Notes: generated by a model not told the origin, from the sequence alone. A stretch of 64,000 nt of DNA from Cognatundibacterium oligocarboniphilum (GCF_013377855.1 NZ_JABXYJ010000002.1:248001-312000); one strand, 5' to 3'. Counted from the first letter of the stretch, positions 1 to 11,734 are shown. Program-made: numbers and translations.

Positions 1-92
1 GTTGCAAGGGATAATTTTTGCGCATATGGGAAATTTTCTATCCTGCCGACAATTCAATCATCCATTCAGACAAACCGAGTCTGAGTCATAAT

Positions 93-121
93 AAAAAACC
101 GCCCAACTGGACGGTTTTTTT
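93..121 (-). terminator. Intrinsic terminator after ilvC
   Basis: Stem AAAAAACCG / CGGTTTTTT with an inner CC/GG pair around loop AACT. It is flanked by A and T runs, so it can work on either strand. It lies about 27 bp past the ilvC stop and ends the ilvIHC transcript. Bases 1-92 show nothing I can assign. Confidence 0.85.
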
Positions 122-147
122 ACAAAACACATGCATCCAAGAACTGA

Positions 148-1179
<1,032 letters not shown>

Positions 1180-1266
1180 TTAAATAATTTATTTGAATTA
1201 ATTCTGATAGTTTTTGTTGGCTGACAATTGCTGCATCGTTGTTTGCTACAGCCAGCCCACTACTGC

Positions 1267-1761
1267 TTACACCTTCAGGATGCGCTCACCACGCCCGATG
1301 CCAGAACCACCGGTTCTGACTGTTTCGAGAATTGCAGTACGATCGATCGAGTCAATAAAAGCATCCAGTTTGCTCTTGTTGCCTGTCAATTCGATGGTGT
1401 AGGTTTTTTCGGTGACGTCAATGATGCGACCGCGGAAAATATCTGCCGTGCGCTTCATTTCCTCACGCTCCTTGCCTACCGCCCTGACCTTGATCAGCAT
1501 CAGCTCGCGTTCGATATGCGAGCCTTCAGTCAGATCAACCACTTTCACTACCTCAATCAGGCGATTCAGGTGTTTTGTGATCTGCTCAATGATGTCGTCG
1601 GAACCGGAGGTCACGATCGTCATCCGGGACAGTGTTGCATCTTCGGTCGGCGCAACTGTCAGAGTTTCGATGTTATAGCCTCGCGCAGAAAACAAGCCGA
1701 CTACACGCGACAGGGCGCCAGCTTCGTTTTCAAGGAGAATGGAAATAATATGCCTCATCAC
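1267..1761 (-). CDS. ilvH: Acetolactate synthase regulatory (small) subunit
   Basis: Regulatory partner of the catalytic subunit encoded just upstream; it carries the valine feedback site. The 164-residue length is typical of IlvH/IlvN. It begins with an ACT domain (MMRHIISILLENEAGALSRV at residues 1-20), followed by the C-terminal ALS_ss domain. Its ATG overlaps the ilvI stop by 4 nt, so the two subunits are probably translationally coupled and made in matched amounts. Confidence 0.97.
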   Translation of the reverse strand: MMRHIISILLENEAGALSRVVGLFSARGYNIETLTVAPTEDATLSRMTIVTSGSDDIIEQITKHLNRLIEVVKVVDLTEGSHIERELMLIKVRAVGKEREEMKRTADIFRGRIIDVTEKTYTIELTGNKSKLDAFIDSIDRTAILETVRTGGSGIGRGERILKV

Positions 1762-3473
1762 AGATCCTCCGAACCGAGCAGCATTTCAGTCAGACCTTTG
1801 CCTGCCTTCACCATCGGCCAGACGTTTTCGGTCTGATCGGTAATAAAGTTCATGAATACCAGCCGGTCTTTCATCCCGAATGCTTCACGGACAGCACCGT
1901 CCACATCAGCAGGATTTTCGATTTTCATGCCGACATGACCGTAGGCCTCAACCAGCTTGGTGAAGTCAGGTAAGGAATCCATGTACGATTCCGAATAGCG
2001 TGAACCATAATCAATCTGCTGCCACTGCCGCACCATGCCGAGAAAGCGGTTATTCAGCAAAATAATTTTCGGGGTCAGATGATACTGTTTGCAGGTTGCC
2101 AGTTCCTGGATACACATCTGGATGGAAGCCTCACCGGTAATGCAGGCTACGGTAGCGCCAGGATTTGCCATCTGTACACCCATGGCATACGGCAAACCGA
2201 CGCCCATGGTTCCAAGTCCGCCAGAATTGATCCAGCGACGTGGTTTATCGAAACGATAGTATTGCGCCGCCCACATCTGGTGCTGACCAACGTCAGAAGT
2301 CACGAATGCGTCGCCGTGCGTTACTTCCCAGACTTTCTCTACAACAGACTGCGGTTTGATCACATCGTCCGACACGCTGTATTTCAGGCACTCGCGTCCG
2401 CGCCATTCGTTGATCTGCTTCCACCAGGCAGCAAGCGCCTTCTGATCTGGCCGGGTTTCGACAGAATTCAACTGCGACAGCATCTCCTGTAGCACATCCT
2501 TCACATTACCCACGATAGGTATATCGACTTTAACCCGCTTGGAAATGGAAGACGGATCAATATCAATGTGAATAATCTTGCGCGGATGCGACGCGAAATG
2601 TTTGGGATTGCCAATTACGCGGTCATCAAAACGGGCACCGATTGCAATCAGCACGTCACAATGTTGCATCGCCATGTTGGCTTCATAAGTACCATGCATG
2701 CCCGGCATACCAACGAACTTTTCATCGCTGGCGCGGTAAGCACCGAGCCCCATCAGCGTGTTCGTGCAAGGGTAACCCAGTATATCAACCAGCTGATTCA
2801 ATTCCGGTGCAGCATGCGCCAGAATCACACCGCCACCGGTGTATATCATCGGGCGCTCAGCCTGCAGCAACAATTGCACCGCCTTGCGGATCTGTCCTGC
2901 ATGACCCTTGTCGACCGGTTTGTAAGAACGCATCTCCACTTCCTTCGGATAGTGGTAGGTGGTCTTGTGCATGCTGATATCTTTCGGGATATCCACCAGC
3001 ACCGGCCCCGGACGGCCGGTTGTCGCGATAAAGAAGGCTTTTTTAACCGTCTCTGCCAGATCTCGAACGTCTTTGACCAGGAAATTATGCTTGACGCAAG
3101 GACGGGTAATTCCAACGGTGTCGCACTCCTGAAAAGCATCCTGGCCGATCACGGCGCTTGGTACTTGTCCGGAAATCACTACCATAGGAATAGAATCCAT
3201 GTAAGCCGTTGCCAGCCCCGTCACTGCATTGGTGACGCCTGGTCCGGATGTCACAATGGCGACACCGACTTTACTGGAAGAACGGGAATAAGCATCAGCA
3301 GCATGAATTGCGGCCTGTTCATGGCGAACCAGCACATGCTGAAACTTGTCCTGATTGAAAATTGCATCGTAGATATAGAGTACTGCACCGCCCGGATATC
3401 CGAAAACGTGTTCAACACCCTCTTCGGCCAAACACTTGACCAGTATCTCTGCGCCGGTTAACTCTGAACTCAT
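1758..3473 (-). CDS. ilvI: Acetolactate synthase catalytic (large) subunit
   Basis: ThDP- and FAD-dependent enzyme that condenses pyruvate with pyruvate or 2-oxobutyrate, the first common step of branched-chain amino acid synthesis. The 571 residues cover the three expected domains: N-terminal PYR (GYPGGAVLYIYDA, catalytic Glu in VRHEQAA), the central domain, and C-terminal PP. The PP-domain cofactor motif, usually GDG...NN, reads G-E-A (Glu448, Ala449) before LLNN. I recall Glu in place of Asp in beta-proteobacterial relatives, but Ala at the third position is odd. An AAAGGA ribosome site precedes the ATG. ilvI versus ilvB naming rests on overall resemblance. Confidence 0.96.
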   Translation of the reverse strand: MSSELTGAEILVKCLAEEGVEHVFGYPGGAVLYIYDAIFNQDKFQHVLVRHEQAAIHAADAYSRSSSKVGVAIVTSGPGVTNAVTGLATAYMDSIPMVVISGQVPSAVIGQDAFQECDTVGITRPCVKHNFLVKDVRDLAETVKKAFFIATTGRPGPVLVDIPKDISMHKTTYHYPKEVEMRSYKPVDKGHAGQIRKAVQLLLQAERPMIYTGGGVILAHAAPELNQLVDILGYPCTNTLMGLGAYRASDEKFVGMPGMHGTYEANMAMQHCDVLIAIGARFDDRVIGNPKHFASHPRKIIHIDIDPSSISKRVKVDIPIVGNVKDVLQEMLSQLNSVETRPDQKALAAWWKQINEWRGRECLKYSVSDDVIKPQSVVEKVWEVTHGDAFVTSDVGQHQMWAAQYYRFDKPRRWINSGGLGTMGVGLPYAMGVQMANPGATVACITGEASIQMCIQELATCKQYHLTPKIILLNNRFLGMVRQWQQIDYGSRYSESYMDSLPDFTKLVEAYGHVGMKIENPADVDGAVREAFGMKDRLVFMNFITDQTENVWPMVKAGKGLTEMLLGSEDL

Positions 3474-3993
3474 TATGTTGTCCTTTCAAGGTCCATAGGA
3501 AATTGATCGGATGTTCCTTCCTGCGAAACCACGTTGCCGGGCCGGTAAGCTGATATTCCTTTTTGTGCGGGCATATTCCCCTTCACACATCCGTTGGACA
3601 TGGTTCCAGGCAATACTTGAAGCACTCGTTCAATCAGTGGTAAGGCTTTGCAACGACAGACTTCTCACGCTTATGGCATGGGTCAGAACAAACAGCTAAT
3701 TAAAGCGCACCTGCCGGGTATAGCATTGTGGGCTATGTCAGTCAGGTATTGGTGCCCCGAGATTTTGAGGCGAGGTCATACGGTACTGCGTCGCAGCATT
3801 TTGGTCAAGCGGAATTATTTCAGATCTGATGAAAAATCTGACTGGCAAATGTTTCACGATGACAAAAATGGGGACACAATAAGGTATTTTTGCTAGCATA
3901 TGCGCAATTTTAAATACCAGCATCCGTCAACGACAATATTCCGGCCTGCGTTTTAAACTTGGCTGGATAAGTAAATAAAGACGATCGCCAACA
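3474..3993. other. 520-bp divergent intergenic region, ilvI / sigma factor
   Basis: No convincing gene. Short open frames at about 3511-3896 lack ribosome sites and resemble no family I know. On the minus strand there is a sigma-70-like promoter at 3780-3808, which would give ilvI a leader of about 300 nt. I found no terminator/antiterminator pair and no leader peptide rich in Ile, Val or Leu. The sigma gene on the plus strand has only a weak ribosome site, and I could not pick a clear promoter for it. Confidence 0.5.
3780..3808 (-). promoter_or_regulatory. Candidate promoter for ilvIHC
   Basis: On the minus strand: TTGACC (-35, 3803-3808), 17 bp, TACCGT (-10, 3780-3785). The -35 is good and the -10 is moderate. 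It lies about 300 bp upstream of the ilvI ATG, so a second, nearer promoter is possible. Confidence 0.45.
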
Positions 3994-4566
3994 ATGGCTA
4001 CAGATAAAGAATTATCAAATTTTCTCGAAAATGTAGAAAGACGCGCTTTCAAGCACGCCGTCTACACCGTGAGGAACGAAGAATCCGCCCTGGACATTGT
4101 TCAGGAAGCGATGATCAAACTCTCTGAAAAATATGGTGACAAACCTGCCAATGAGCTGCCCATGCTTTTTCAGCGTATTTTACAAAATACGATTCTGGAT
4201 TTTTTCAGAAGGGAAAAAGTCAGAAATACCTGGGTCAGCCTGTTTTCCAGCATCACCCCTGCGAATAATCAGGAAGACGATAACTTTGATTTACTGGAAA
4301 GTTATGCCGCCGAAGAAGGCACCGAAGCAGCCGAATCTACTGCGGACAAAATAGAACGTGAGCAAGTTCTCAATATTATTGACGATGAAATAAAAAAACT
4401 ACCGGCTCGTCAACGGGAAGCCTTCCTCATGCGTTACTGGGAAGACATGGATGTGGCGGAAACAGCTGCGGCAATGGGCTGCTCTGAAGGCAGCGTCAAA
4501 ACGCATTGCTCCCGTGCAACTCACGCATTGGCCGCAACACTCAAGGCTAAAGGAATACAGCTATGA
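3994..4566 (+). CDS. ECF-type RNA polymerase sigma factor
   Basis: Directs RNA polymerase to its own promoter class. The 190 residues hold sigma-70 region 2 (about 10-75, with SALDIVQEAMIKL and FQRILQNTILDFFRREK) and region 4 (about 125-180, with LPARQREAFLMRYWEDMDV and a helix-turn-helix ending EGSVKTHCSRA). A long acidic linker separates them. The stop overlaps the start of the DUF3619 gene by 4 nt. In many Burkholderiales this sigma gene is followed by DUF3619, DUF3106 and RDD genes, as here. The downstream membrane protein is the natural candidate for a partner or anti-sigma role; that is inference. Confidence 0.93.
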   Translation: MATDKELSNFLENVERRAFKHAVYTVRNEESALDIVQEAMIKLSEKYGDKPANELPMLFQRILQNTILDFFRREKVRNTWVSLFSSITPANNQEDDNFDLLESYAAEEGTEAAESTADKIEREQVLNIIDDEIKKLPARQREAFLMRYWEDMDVAETAAAMGCSEGSVKTHCSRATHALAATLKAKGIQL

Positions 4567-4979
4567 ACTACTCAAAAGAATCCAGAGATCTCGACTTTGC
4601 TTACAAAGTAAGGCGGGCGCTGAATGAATCAGCAGAAAACATCTCCGCTCCGACTCTGGAGCGGCTGGCACAGGCACGCAAACTGGCATTGTCCCGCAAA
4701 AAGCAGGAAGCACCGATGGCAGTGCTGGCGCTGAAAAGTGTTTTTGCCGGCAACAACGGATTATCGTTTCAGGGCCCCGGTTCATGGCTTGGCCGCTTAG
4801 GCATGTTGCTGCCATTGCTGGTGCTGATTGCGGGTCTGATCGGTATTTACGAATACGAACAGCAGCAGAATCTCAACGAACTCGCCGATATTGATACAGC
4901 GGTATTGGTTGATGAGCTGCCTCCGGCTGCCTATGTGGATACAGGCTTCACGGCATACCTGAACAAAGCGGAGGAATAA
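4563..4979 (+). CDS. DUF3619 family membrane protein
   Basis: Function unknown. The 138-residue protein has a soluble N-terminal part of about 75 residues (FAYKVRRALNESAENIS) and one hydrophobic segment around residues 80-98 (LGRLGMLLPLLVLIAGLIGI). A short acidic tail follows, probably periplasmic. It is coupled to the sigma gene by an ATGA overlap, the layout of many sigma/anti-sigma pairs, but I see no zinc-binding anti-sigma motif. The DUF3619 assignment rests on family resemblance and position. Confidence 0.8.
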   Translation: MNYSKESRDLDFAYKVRRALNESAENISAPTLERLAQARKLALSRKKQEAPMAVLALKSVFAGNNGLSFQGPGSWLGRLGMLLPLLVLIAGLIGIYEYEQQQNLNELADIDTAVLVDELPPAAYVDTGFTAYLNKAEE

Positions 4980-4981
4980 GC

Positions 4982-5644
4982 GTGTCGTTCAAAAGCTGGC
5001 GTCAGATCGGTCTTTTTCTCGTTATTTCTCTCCTCCTTCCACTGGCGAATGCTGGCGGAAGCGCCGCGCAGCCAGCAACGGCTGCCGTTTCCACCGCACA
5101 TCCATTCTGGTCCGAACTAACCCCCATTCAAAAACAGGCACTGACTCCTTTAGCTGGCGAATGGGACAAGCTGACAGAGCAACGCAAGAAAAAGTGGCTG
5201 GAAATCGCCACCCGCTATGCCAACATGAAACCTGATGAGCAAGCCAGAATGCAGGAAAGAATGCGCGACTGGCTGAAACTGACACCGGAACAACGGATGG
5301 CAGCAAGGGAAAATTACGCCAAGGCAACACAAGTCAAGCCTGAGCAAAAATCGGCGCAATGGCAGCAATATCAGCAGTTGAGTCCGGAAGAAAAAAAACG
5401 CCTTGCCGATGAGCACGAAAAAAAGAAACGACTGACTAATTTATCGGCTGAATCAATCAGAAATCCGCAGGCATTGCCGCCACTGAAACAAGTGCACAAG
5501 CCAACGACCATTAAACCACAGCCGGTGTTTGCTCCTGCCCCTGCAAGCATTACGGCAGCCAGCCTGCCTGTCGTCACGCCACCAGCGCTTCCGGTAGAAC
5601 CTCTTCCGGCTTCCGCGGCGTCATCCACTCAGACAAGTAAATAA
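4982..5644 (+). CDS. DUF3106 family secreted protein
   Basis: Function unknown. The start is GTG, two bases after the previous stop. Residues 1-25 form a signal peptide (RQIGLFLVISLLLPLANAGG). The mature part holds repeated short helices of the type WSELTPIQKQALTPLAGEWD and MRDWLKLTPEQRMAAR, which define DUF3106. A proline/alanine-rich tail from about residue 160 could span periplasm or peptidoglycan. It follows a sigma factor and a membrane protein and resembles small periplasmic stress sensors in layout; a sensor role is inference. Confidence 0.85.
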   Translation: MSFKSWRQIGLFLVISLLLPLANAGGSAAQPATAAVSTAHPFWSELTPIQKQALTPLAGEWDKLTEQRKKKWLEIATRYANMKPDEQARMQERMRDWLKLTPEQRMAARENYAKATQVKPEQKSAQWQQYQQLSPEEKKRLADEHEKKKRLTNLSAESIRNPQALPPLKQVHKPTTIKPQPVFAPAPASITAASLPVVTPPALPVEPLPASAASSTQTSK

Positions 5645-5645
5645 A

Positions 5646-6155
5646 TTGACCGGATTACAAGTACCACTGTTACGCCGCAGACTGATCTGCATGGTCTATG
5701 AAGCGATGCTGCTGTTTGGCATCGTTTTTGTTTCCGGATTTATTTTCGATGTCATTACCCAAAGCAGGCACGCACTGATGTTGCGGCACCTCAGGCAATT
5801 CTGGCTGTTTCTCGTGATCGGTGCTTATTTTGTATTTTGCTGGAGCCGTTCCGGGCAGACCCTGGCGATGCAGACCTGGCGTATCCGGGTCACTGATCTC
5901 GATGGCAGCCGCGTACCGGTGATCAAGGCCGTTGTCCGTTACTGCCTGTCGTGGATGTGGTTTTTACCCGCCATGGCGCTGGATTATCAGTTTGGACTCA
6001 AAGAATGGCATATGGTCATTGTCGTGGCTCTGGGCATCGCGGGCTGGGCGCTGACAGCCAGAATGGACAAGGATGGACAGTTTTTGCATGACAGACTGGC
6101 AAAAACCCGACTGATTGACGTTCCGGCAGAGACCAGACTGACAACACAGGCATAG
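5646..6155 (+). CDS. RDD family inner membrane protein
   Basis: RDD proteins are small integral membrane proteins with three or more helices and no settled general function. The 169 residues show hydrophobic segments near 20-38, 52-65, 100-116 and 122-140, with the conserved Arg near the first helix (LLRRRLICMVYEA). The frame opens with TTG one base past the DUF3106 stop. An internal ATG at 5691 would cut into the conserved first segment, so I prefer the TTG start, with some doubt. It is probably the last gene of the sigma factor operon. Confidence 0.82.
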   Translation: MTGLQVPLLRRRLICMVYEAMLLFGIVFVSGFIFDVITQSRHALMLRHLRQFWLFLVIGAYFVFCWSRSGQTLAMQTWRIRVTDLDGSRVPVIKAVVRYCLSWMWFLPAMALDYQFGLKEWHMVIVVALGIAGWALTARMDKDGQFLHDRLAKTRLIDVPAETRLTTQA

Positions 6156-6218
6156 CGCAGTTTTGCTGTTGCGCTGAAGGATGTTATTCTTATGAAATAA
6201 TCTACCGAGAAGAATGAC

Positions 6219-6890
6219 ATGCAACACAAAGCTCCTCGCCGCACTCGGGAACGCATCCTCGAATTATCCCTGCGACTGTTCAATGAATTTGGCGAACCGA
6301 ATATCACCACGACAGTCATCGCCGAAGAAATGAATATTTCTCCCGGCAATCTTTACTACCACTTCCGCAACAAAGATGACATTGTTAATTCCATCTTCAC
6401 CCAGTTTGAAGCGGAAATTAATAAAAAACTCGCCTTTCCCCAAGGGCGCAAAGCCAATATTCAGGATATCTGGACTTACCTGCATCTGACTTTTGAGCTG
6501 GTCTGGCGCTATCGCTTCTTTTACCGCGACCTGAATGACCTGCTATCACGCAATCGCAAACTGGAACTGAATTTCAAAGAGATCCTGTCGCACAAAATCA
6601 AAGTCGCCACGGAACTTTGCATCGGTTTGCGTGCAGATGGAGAATTCGAAGCCACGGACATGGATATTGATGCGCTGGCCACCAATATGGTGGTGGTGGC
6701 TACATACTGGTTGTCTTACGAATATGTCCGCAATCCGCGTAAATACACCGAATTACAGACCATGTCCGAATCACTGGCACGCGGCTGCTATCAGGTGATC
6801 GTGCTGATCAGTCCCTATCTCCGCGGCGACACTAAGCAGGTGTTTGAAAAACTGTCACAAGACTATCTGCGCAAAATTAATCCGGCATGA
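6219..6890 (+). CDS. TetR/AcrR family transcriptional regulator
   Basis: One-component regulator, usually a ligand-responsive repressor. The 223 residues open with a TetR helix-turn-helix at about 10-60 (RERILELSLRLFNEFG, then IAEEMNISPGNLYYHFRNKDD). An all-helical ligand domain follows; I do not recognise its ligand. The stop overlaps the LOG gene start by 4 nt, so the two are co-translated. Its targets cannot be read from the sequence; its own operon is the first place to look. Confidence 0.93.
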   Translation: MQHKAPRRTRERILELSLRLFNEFGEPNITTTVIAEEMNISPGNLYYHFRNKDDIVNSIFTQFEAEINKKLAFPQGRKANIQDIWTYLHLTFELVWRYRFFYRDLNDLLSRNRKLELNFKEILSHKIKVATELCIGLRADGEFEATDMDIDALATNMVVVATYWLSYEYVRNPRKYTELQTMSESLARGCYQVIVLISPYLRGDTKQVFEKLSQDYLRKINPA

Positions 6891-7468
6891 AGAATATCTG
6901 CGTATATTGCGGCTCGTCCCCGGGAATTTCCCCGATCTACGCCGATGCCGCCAGACAGCTTGCCCGCACGCTGGTCAGCCAGCAACTCAATCTAGTCTAT
7001 GGCGGTGGCAACGTCGGACTCATGGGCATCATTGCGGATGAAGTGATGCTCTGCGGCGGCCATGTCACCGGCGTGATTCCACAGGCATTAATGAATAAAG
7101 AAGTCGGCCACCACGGACTGACGCAGTTGCATATCGTGCGCAATATGCATGAGCGCAAGGCCATGATGGCCGAATTATCCGATGCTTTCATTGCCATGCC
7201 AGGCGGCATCGGAACACTGGAAGAGCTGTTTGAAATCATGACCTGGGCGCAACTCGGCTTCCATGAAAAACCTGTCGGCCTGCTGAATCCGGCAGGGTTT
7301 TATGACGGTTTGCTGCAATTCCTGAATCATACTCAACAACAGGGATTCATGCGCCCAGCGCATCTGGACCTGCTGTTTGCCAGCGACGATCCGCTACAGT
7401 TGCTGCAGCATTTCCTTACCTATCAGCCGGTGCATGTCCGCAAATGGGTCGAAAGCCGAGATTTATAA
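6887..7468 (+). CDS. LOG family protein, probable nucleotide 5'-monophosphate phosphoribohydrolase
   Basis: LOG enzymes release the free base from cytokinin-type nucleoside monophosphates; bacterial members also hydrolyse ordinary AMP. The signature PGGIGTLEE is at residues 105-113, with R90/K91 upstream in MHERK, and the Rossmann-like start CVYCGSSPG at residues 5-13. The length of 193 residues is typical. The gene is tied to the TetR gene by an ATGA overlap. The physiological substrate in this organism is not known. Confidence 0.93.
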   Translation: MKNICVYCGSSPGISPIYADAARQLARTLVSQQLNLVYGGGNVGLMGIIADEVMLCGGHVTGVIPQALMNKEVGHHGLTQLHIVRNMHERKAMMAELSDAFIAMPGGIGTLEELFEIMTWAQLGFHEKPVGLLNPAGFYDGLLQFLNHTQQQGFMRPAHLDLLFASDDPLQLLQHFLTYQPVHVRKWVESRDL

Positions 7469-7590
7469 GCTGTATCGCCTGTCGGATTACAGTAACGCTC
7501 CTGCTTCTATTCAACCGGAAATGCGGTATCAGTCTGAATACAGAGTAAAATGCCGCTTCGTCCGTTCCTTTACGTGTTCATTTCAACATC

Positions 7591-7800
7591 ATGAAATTTT
7601 CCAAGCAATTTTCCCTGTACGAATCCGAAGCTACGAACTTTATCCAAAGCCTCAAGGGCGCGAATCCCAAACTCGAACAAAGCCAGCGTGACGGACGTGC
7701 GCTGCTGTGGGACAAAGCGCCGATTGACCTGGATCAGCAAAAACGTAATCTGGAATCCCGTGTGGCACAGCAGCCCTACGTGTATCAGACTAAAGGCTGA
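7591..7800 (+). CDS. DUF3460 family small protein
   Basis: A 69-residue hydrophilic protein of unknown function, found mainly in Burkholderiales and often next to scpA, as here (20 bp upstream). Conserved-looking features are the N-terminal YESEATNFIQSLK and the central LLWDKAPIDLD. There is no signal peptide or membrane segment. A role linked to chromosome segregation is only a guess from position. Confidence 0.85.
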   Translation: MKFSKQFSLYESEATNFIQSLKGANPKLEQSQRDGRALLWDKAPIDLDQQKRNLESRVAQQPYVYQTKG

Positions 7801-7820
7801 CCTGTACAGGCGCAACGCTG

Positions 7821-9594
<1,774 letters not shown>

Positions 9595-9595
<1 letters not shown>

Positions 9596-10515
9596 TGCGC
9601 CTGTCCGTGCATCTGCCAGCACGTCTGTACCTTGCTGCTACCTGCGTCATCGCCAGTGCCGCTACGGCTCTGAGCATGCTGGCGATGCCAGCCCATGCGG
9701 CTGTCAGCGTGCAGGACGATGCGCAGCGTAATGTGACGCTGAACCAGCCGGCACGCCGTATCGTCAGTCTGGCGCCGCATACGACTGAATTGCTGTTTGC
9801 TGCCGGTGCCGGATCACAGATTGTCGCTATCAGCGATTACAGTAATTTTCCGGATGCGGCGAAAAGCCTGCCTTCCGTCGGTAATGTGTTTGCCCTGGAT
9901 CTGGAAAGATTGCTGGCATACCAGCCTGACCTGATCGTGATCTGGGGCACCGGCAATGCCCGTTTGCTGGCAAACAAACTACGCGATCAGCACCTGCCTG
10001 TCTTCGAAAGCGAGCCGCGTGATTTTGAGATGGTGGCCAGTTCGATTGAACGCCTGTCCGTACTGGCAGGGACTAGCGCCAAAGGCAAAGCAGCGGCACA
10101 GGAATTTCGCCAGCGGCTTGCTGCGATACAGCAGCGTTATCAGCAACCGGCTTCGACACCACCGGTCCGGGTGTTTTACCAGGTCTGGAACAAGCCGCTG
10201 ATGACACTCAATGATACACATCTGGTCTCGGTCGCCATCCGTCTGTGCGGCGGACAAAATATCTTTGGTCATCTGAAAGAAATCAGCCCGACGGTGACTA
10301 CGGAAGCCGTGCTGACAGCCAATCCGGATGCCATCATCACAGGTGGTGACAATACCGACAGCCTGCAATCCTGGCGCAGCTTCGGCGTACTGAATGCCAC
10401 CAGGAAAGGGCATTTTTATGCCATACCGGCAGACTGGCTCAATCGTGCCGGCCCCCGTATTCTGGACGGCACCGAAGCGCTGTGCAAAGCAATTGCCGCA
10501 GCCCGCACCCGCTGA
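9595..10515 (+). CDS. btuF: Periplasmic cobalamin/metal-chelate binding protein, BtuF-like
   Basis: Class III substrate-binding protein of an ABC importer. A signal peptide covers about residues 1-35 (ending MLAMPAHAA). A helical-backbone fold follows, with the family start RRIVSLAPHTTELLFAAGAG and the internal DYSNFPDAA and PDLIVIWGTGN. This best fits BtuF, the vitamin B12 binder, but a haem or siderophore ligand cannot be excluded. No btuC or btuD permease/ATPase gene is nearby, and I found no cobalamin riboswitch upstream. Its one-base coupling to panC is unusual for an importer component. Confidence 0.85.
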
Positions 10516-10593
10516 CATTCCTTCTGCCGCCTCCCCGTCCTCCCCATCTGATCGGATCTTTCTCAGCAGGAAATCAGCATTACGAGGATAATC

Positions 10594-10644
10594 ATGCCTT
10601 CAGCTGCACCGGCAGCTACCATTCTGGAATTTTCTGATGCGTAA
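10594..10644 (+). CDS. Putative 16-residue leader ORF coupled to rarD
   Basis: ATG at 10594 with ribosome site ACGAGGA 4-5 bases upstream encodes MPSAAPAATILEFSDA. Its TAA (10642-10644) lies past the rarD ATG (10637), so the frames overlap by 8 bases. rarD itself has only a weak ribosome site. This fits a leader that delivers ribosomes to rarD by termination-reinitiation. It could be chance. Confidence 0.35.
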   Translation: MPSAAPAATILEFSDA

Positions 10645-11518
10645 AGGCACATTACTGGCGGGTTCCGCCTATACCATCTGGGGTTTGTTTCCCCTGTATT
10701 TCAAGGCATTACACAGTGTTCCTGCACTGGAAATTCTGCTTAACCGCATGGTCTGGTCGCTGCTGTTCCTGGCAGGTATTCTGACATGGCGTCGCCAATG
10801 GTCATGGATCAGTGAGACAGCCCGCCAGCCCAGGATAATCGGTGGATTTGCACTCAGCGCCCTGCTGCTATCGGCTAACTGGTTCGTATATATCTGGGCA
10901 GTCAACGACGGCCATGTGATTGATGCCAGCCTCGGTTATTTCATCACCCCGCTGGTGAATATTCTGATCGGCTCGGTCTTTTTACGGGAACGCCTGCGTT
11001 ACGGTCAATGGCTGGCGGTGGCATTTGCCGCGCTGGGCGTAGGCTGGCTCACCTGGCAGACTGGCCGCCTGCCCTGGATCGGCCTGACGCTGGCGCTGAC
11101 ATTCGGCACCTACGGTTTGCTGCGTAAAACCTCCCCGCTCGGCGCGCTGGAGGGCTTGTCGCTGGAAACGGCGCTGCTGTTCCCGTTTGCTGCCGCCTAT
11201 CTGTGCTGGCTCAGCCTGCATGGCGGTAACGCCTTACTGACGCAGGGCACAGATATTCAAATGTTGCTGGCGCTCAGCGGCCCGGTGACTGCCATCCCCT
11301 TACTGCTGTTTGCCGCCGGCGCGCGCAGAATACCGATGACCACGCTCGGCCTACTGCAATACATTGCGCCCATGGTTCAACTGCTGCTCGGCGTGTGGCT
11401 GTTTCACGAAGCATTTGACCAGCATAAATTGTTCGGTTTCATCGCAATCTGGGCAGCGCTGGTGATCTATTCCGCAGAAGGTCTGTGGCTCAGTTTCCGT
11501 ACTCCAAAATCTGCCTGA
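10637..11518 (+). CDS. rarD: EamA family transporter, RarD type
   Basis: Inner membrane DMT-superfamily protein with ten predicted helices and a two-fold EamA repeat. The 293 residues begin KGTLLAGSAYTIWGLFPLYF, the RarD hallmark, and contain NWFVYIWAVNDGHVIDASLGYF-type sequence around residues 80-100. Substrate is unknown; RarD was named from chloramphenicol sensitivity in Pseudomonas. It lies 121 bp after btuF, with a possible 16-residue leader ORF overlapping its start. Confidence 0.93.
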   Translation: MRKGTLLAGSAYTIWGLFPLYFKALHSVPALEILLNRMVWSLLFLAGILTWRRQWSWISETARQPRIIGGFALSALLLSANWFVYIWAVNDGHVIDASLGYFITPLVNILIGSVFLRERLRYGQWLAVAFAALGVGWLTWQTGRLPWIGLTLALTFGTYGLLRKTSPLGALEGLSLETALLFPFAAAYLCWLSLHGGNALLTQGTDIQMLLALSGPVTAIPLLLFAAGARRIPMTTLGLLQYIAPMVQLLLGVWLFHEAFDQHKLFGFIAIWAALVIYSAEGLWLSFRTPKSA

Positions 11519-11530
11519 CATAATAAAATA

Positions 11531-11606
11531 GGGGAGTATCTGCATTTTCAGGCTTGCAGCCAAGACAAAATAAGGTCTTTTTAAAATACTCCCCCAGTAT
11601 ATTTTT
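11531..11606 (+). repeat. ATACTCCCC inverted-repeat cluster, left copy, containing the probable rarD terminator
   Basis: GGGGAGTAT (11531-11539) is the exact reverse complement of ATACTCCCC at 11586-11594. Between them AAGAC / GTCTT (11562-11579) followed by TTTT looks like an intrinsic terminator for rarD. The right half itself forms ATACT-CCCCC-AGTAT followed by ATTTTTAAA. A close relative of this last element occurs at 15426-15449. Confidence 0.6.
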
Positions 11607-11734
11607 AAACCGACACACCCTGCTGCCTGTTCCTGATCTCGTCAACGCAGTCCGGCACAGACAGCGGTGTTGGTCATGAACGGCATGCCATTCTCCCTGA
11701 TTTCGGCCAGAGCATGCCGAAACATGGTAAAGTA

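Noticed and set aside
3511-3896. Small genes in the ilvI/sigma gap
   Set aside because: Overlapping short frames without ribosome sites or family resemblance.
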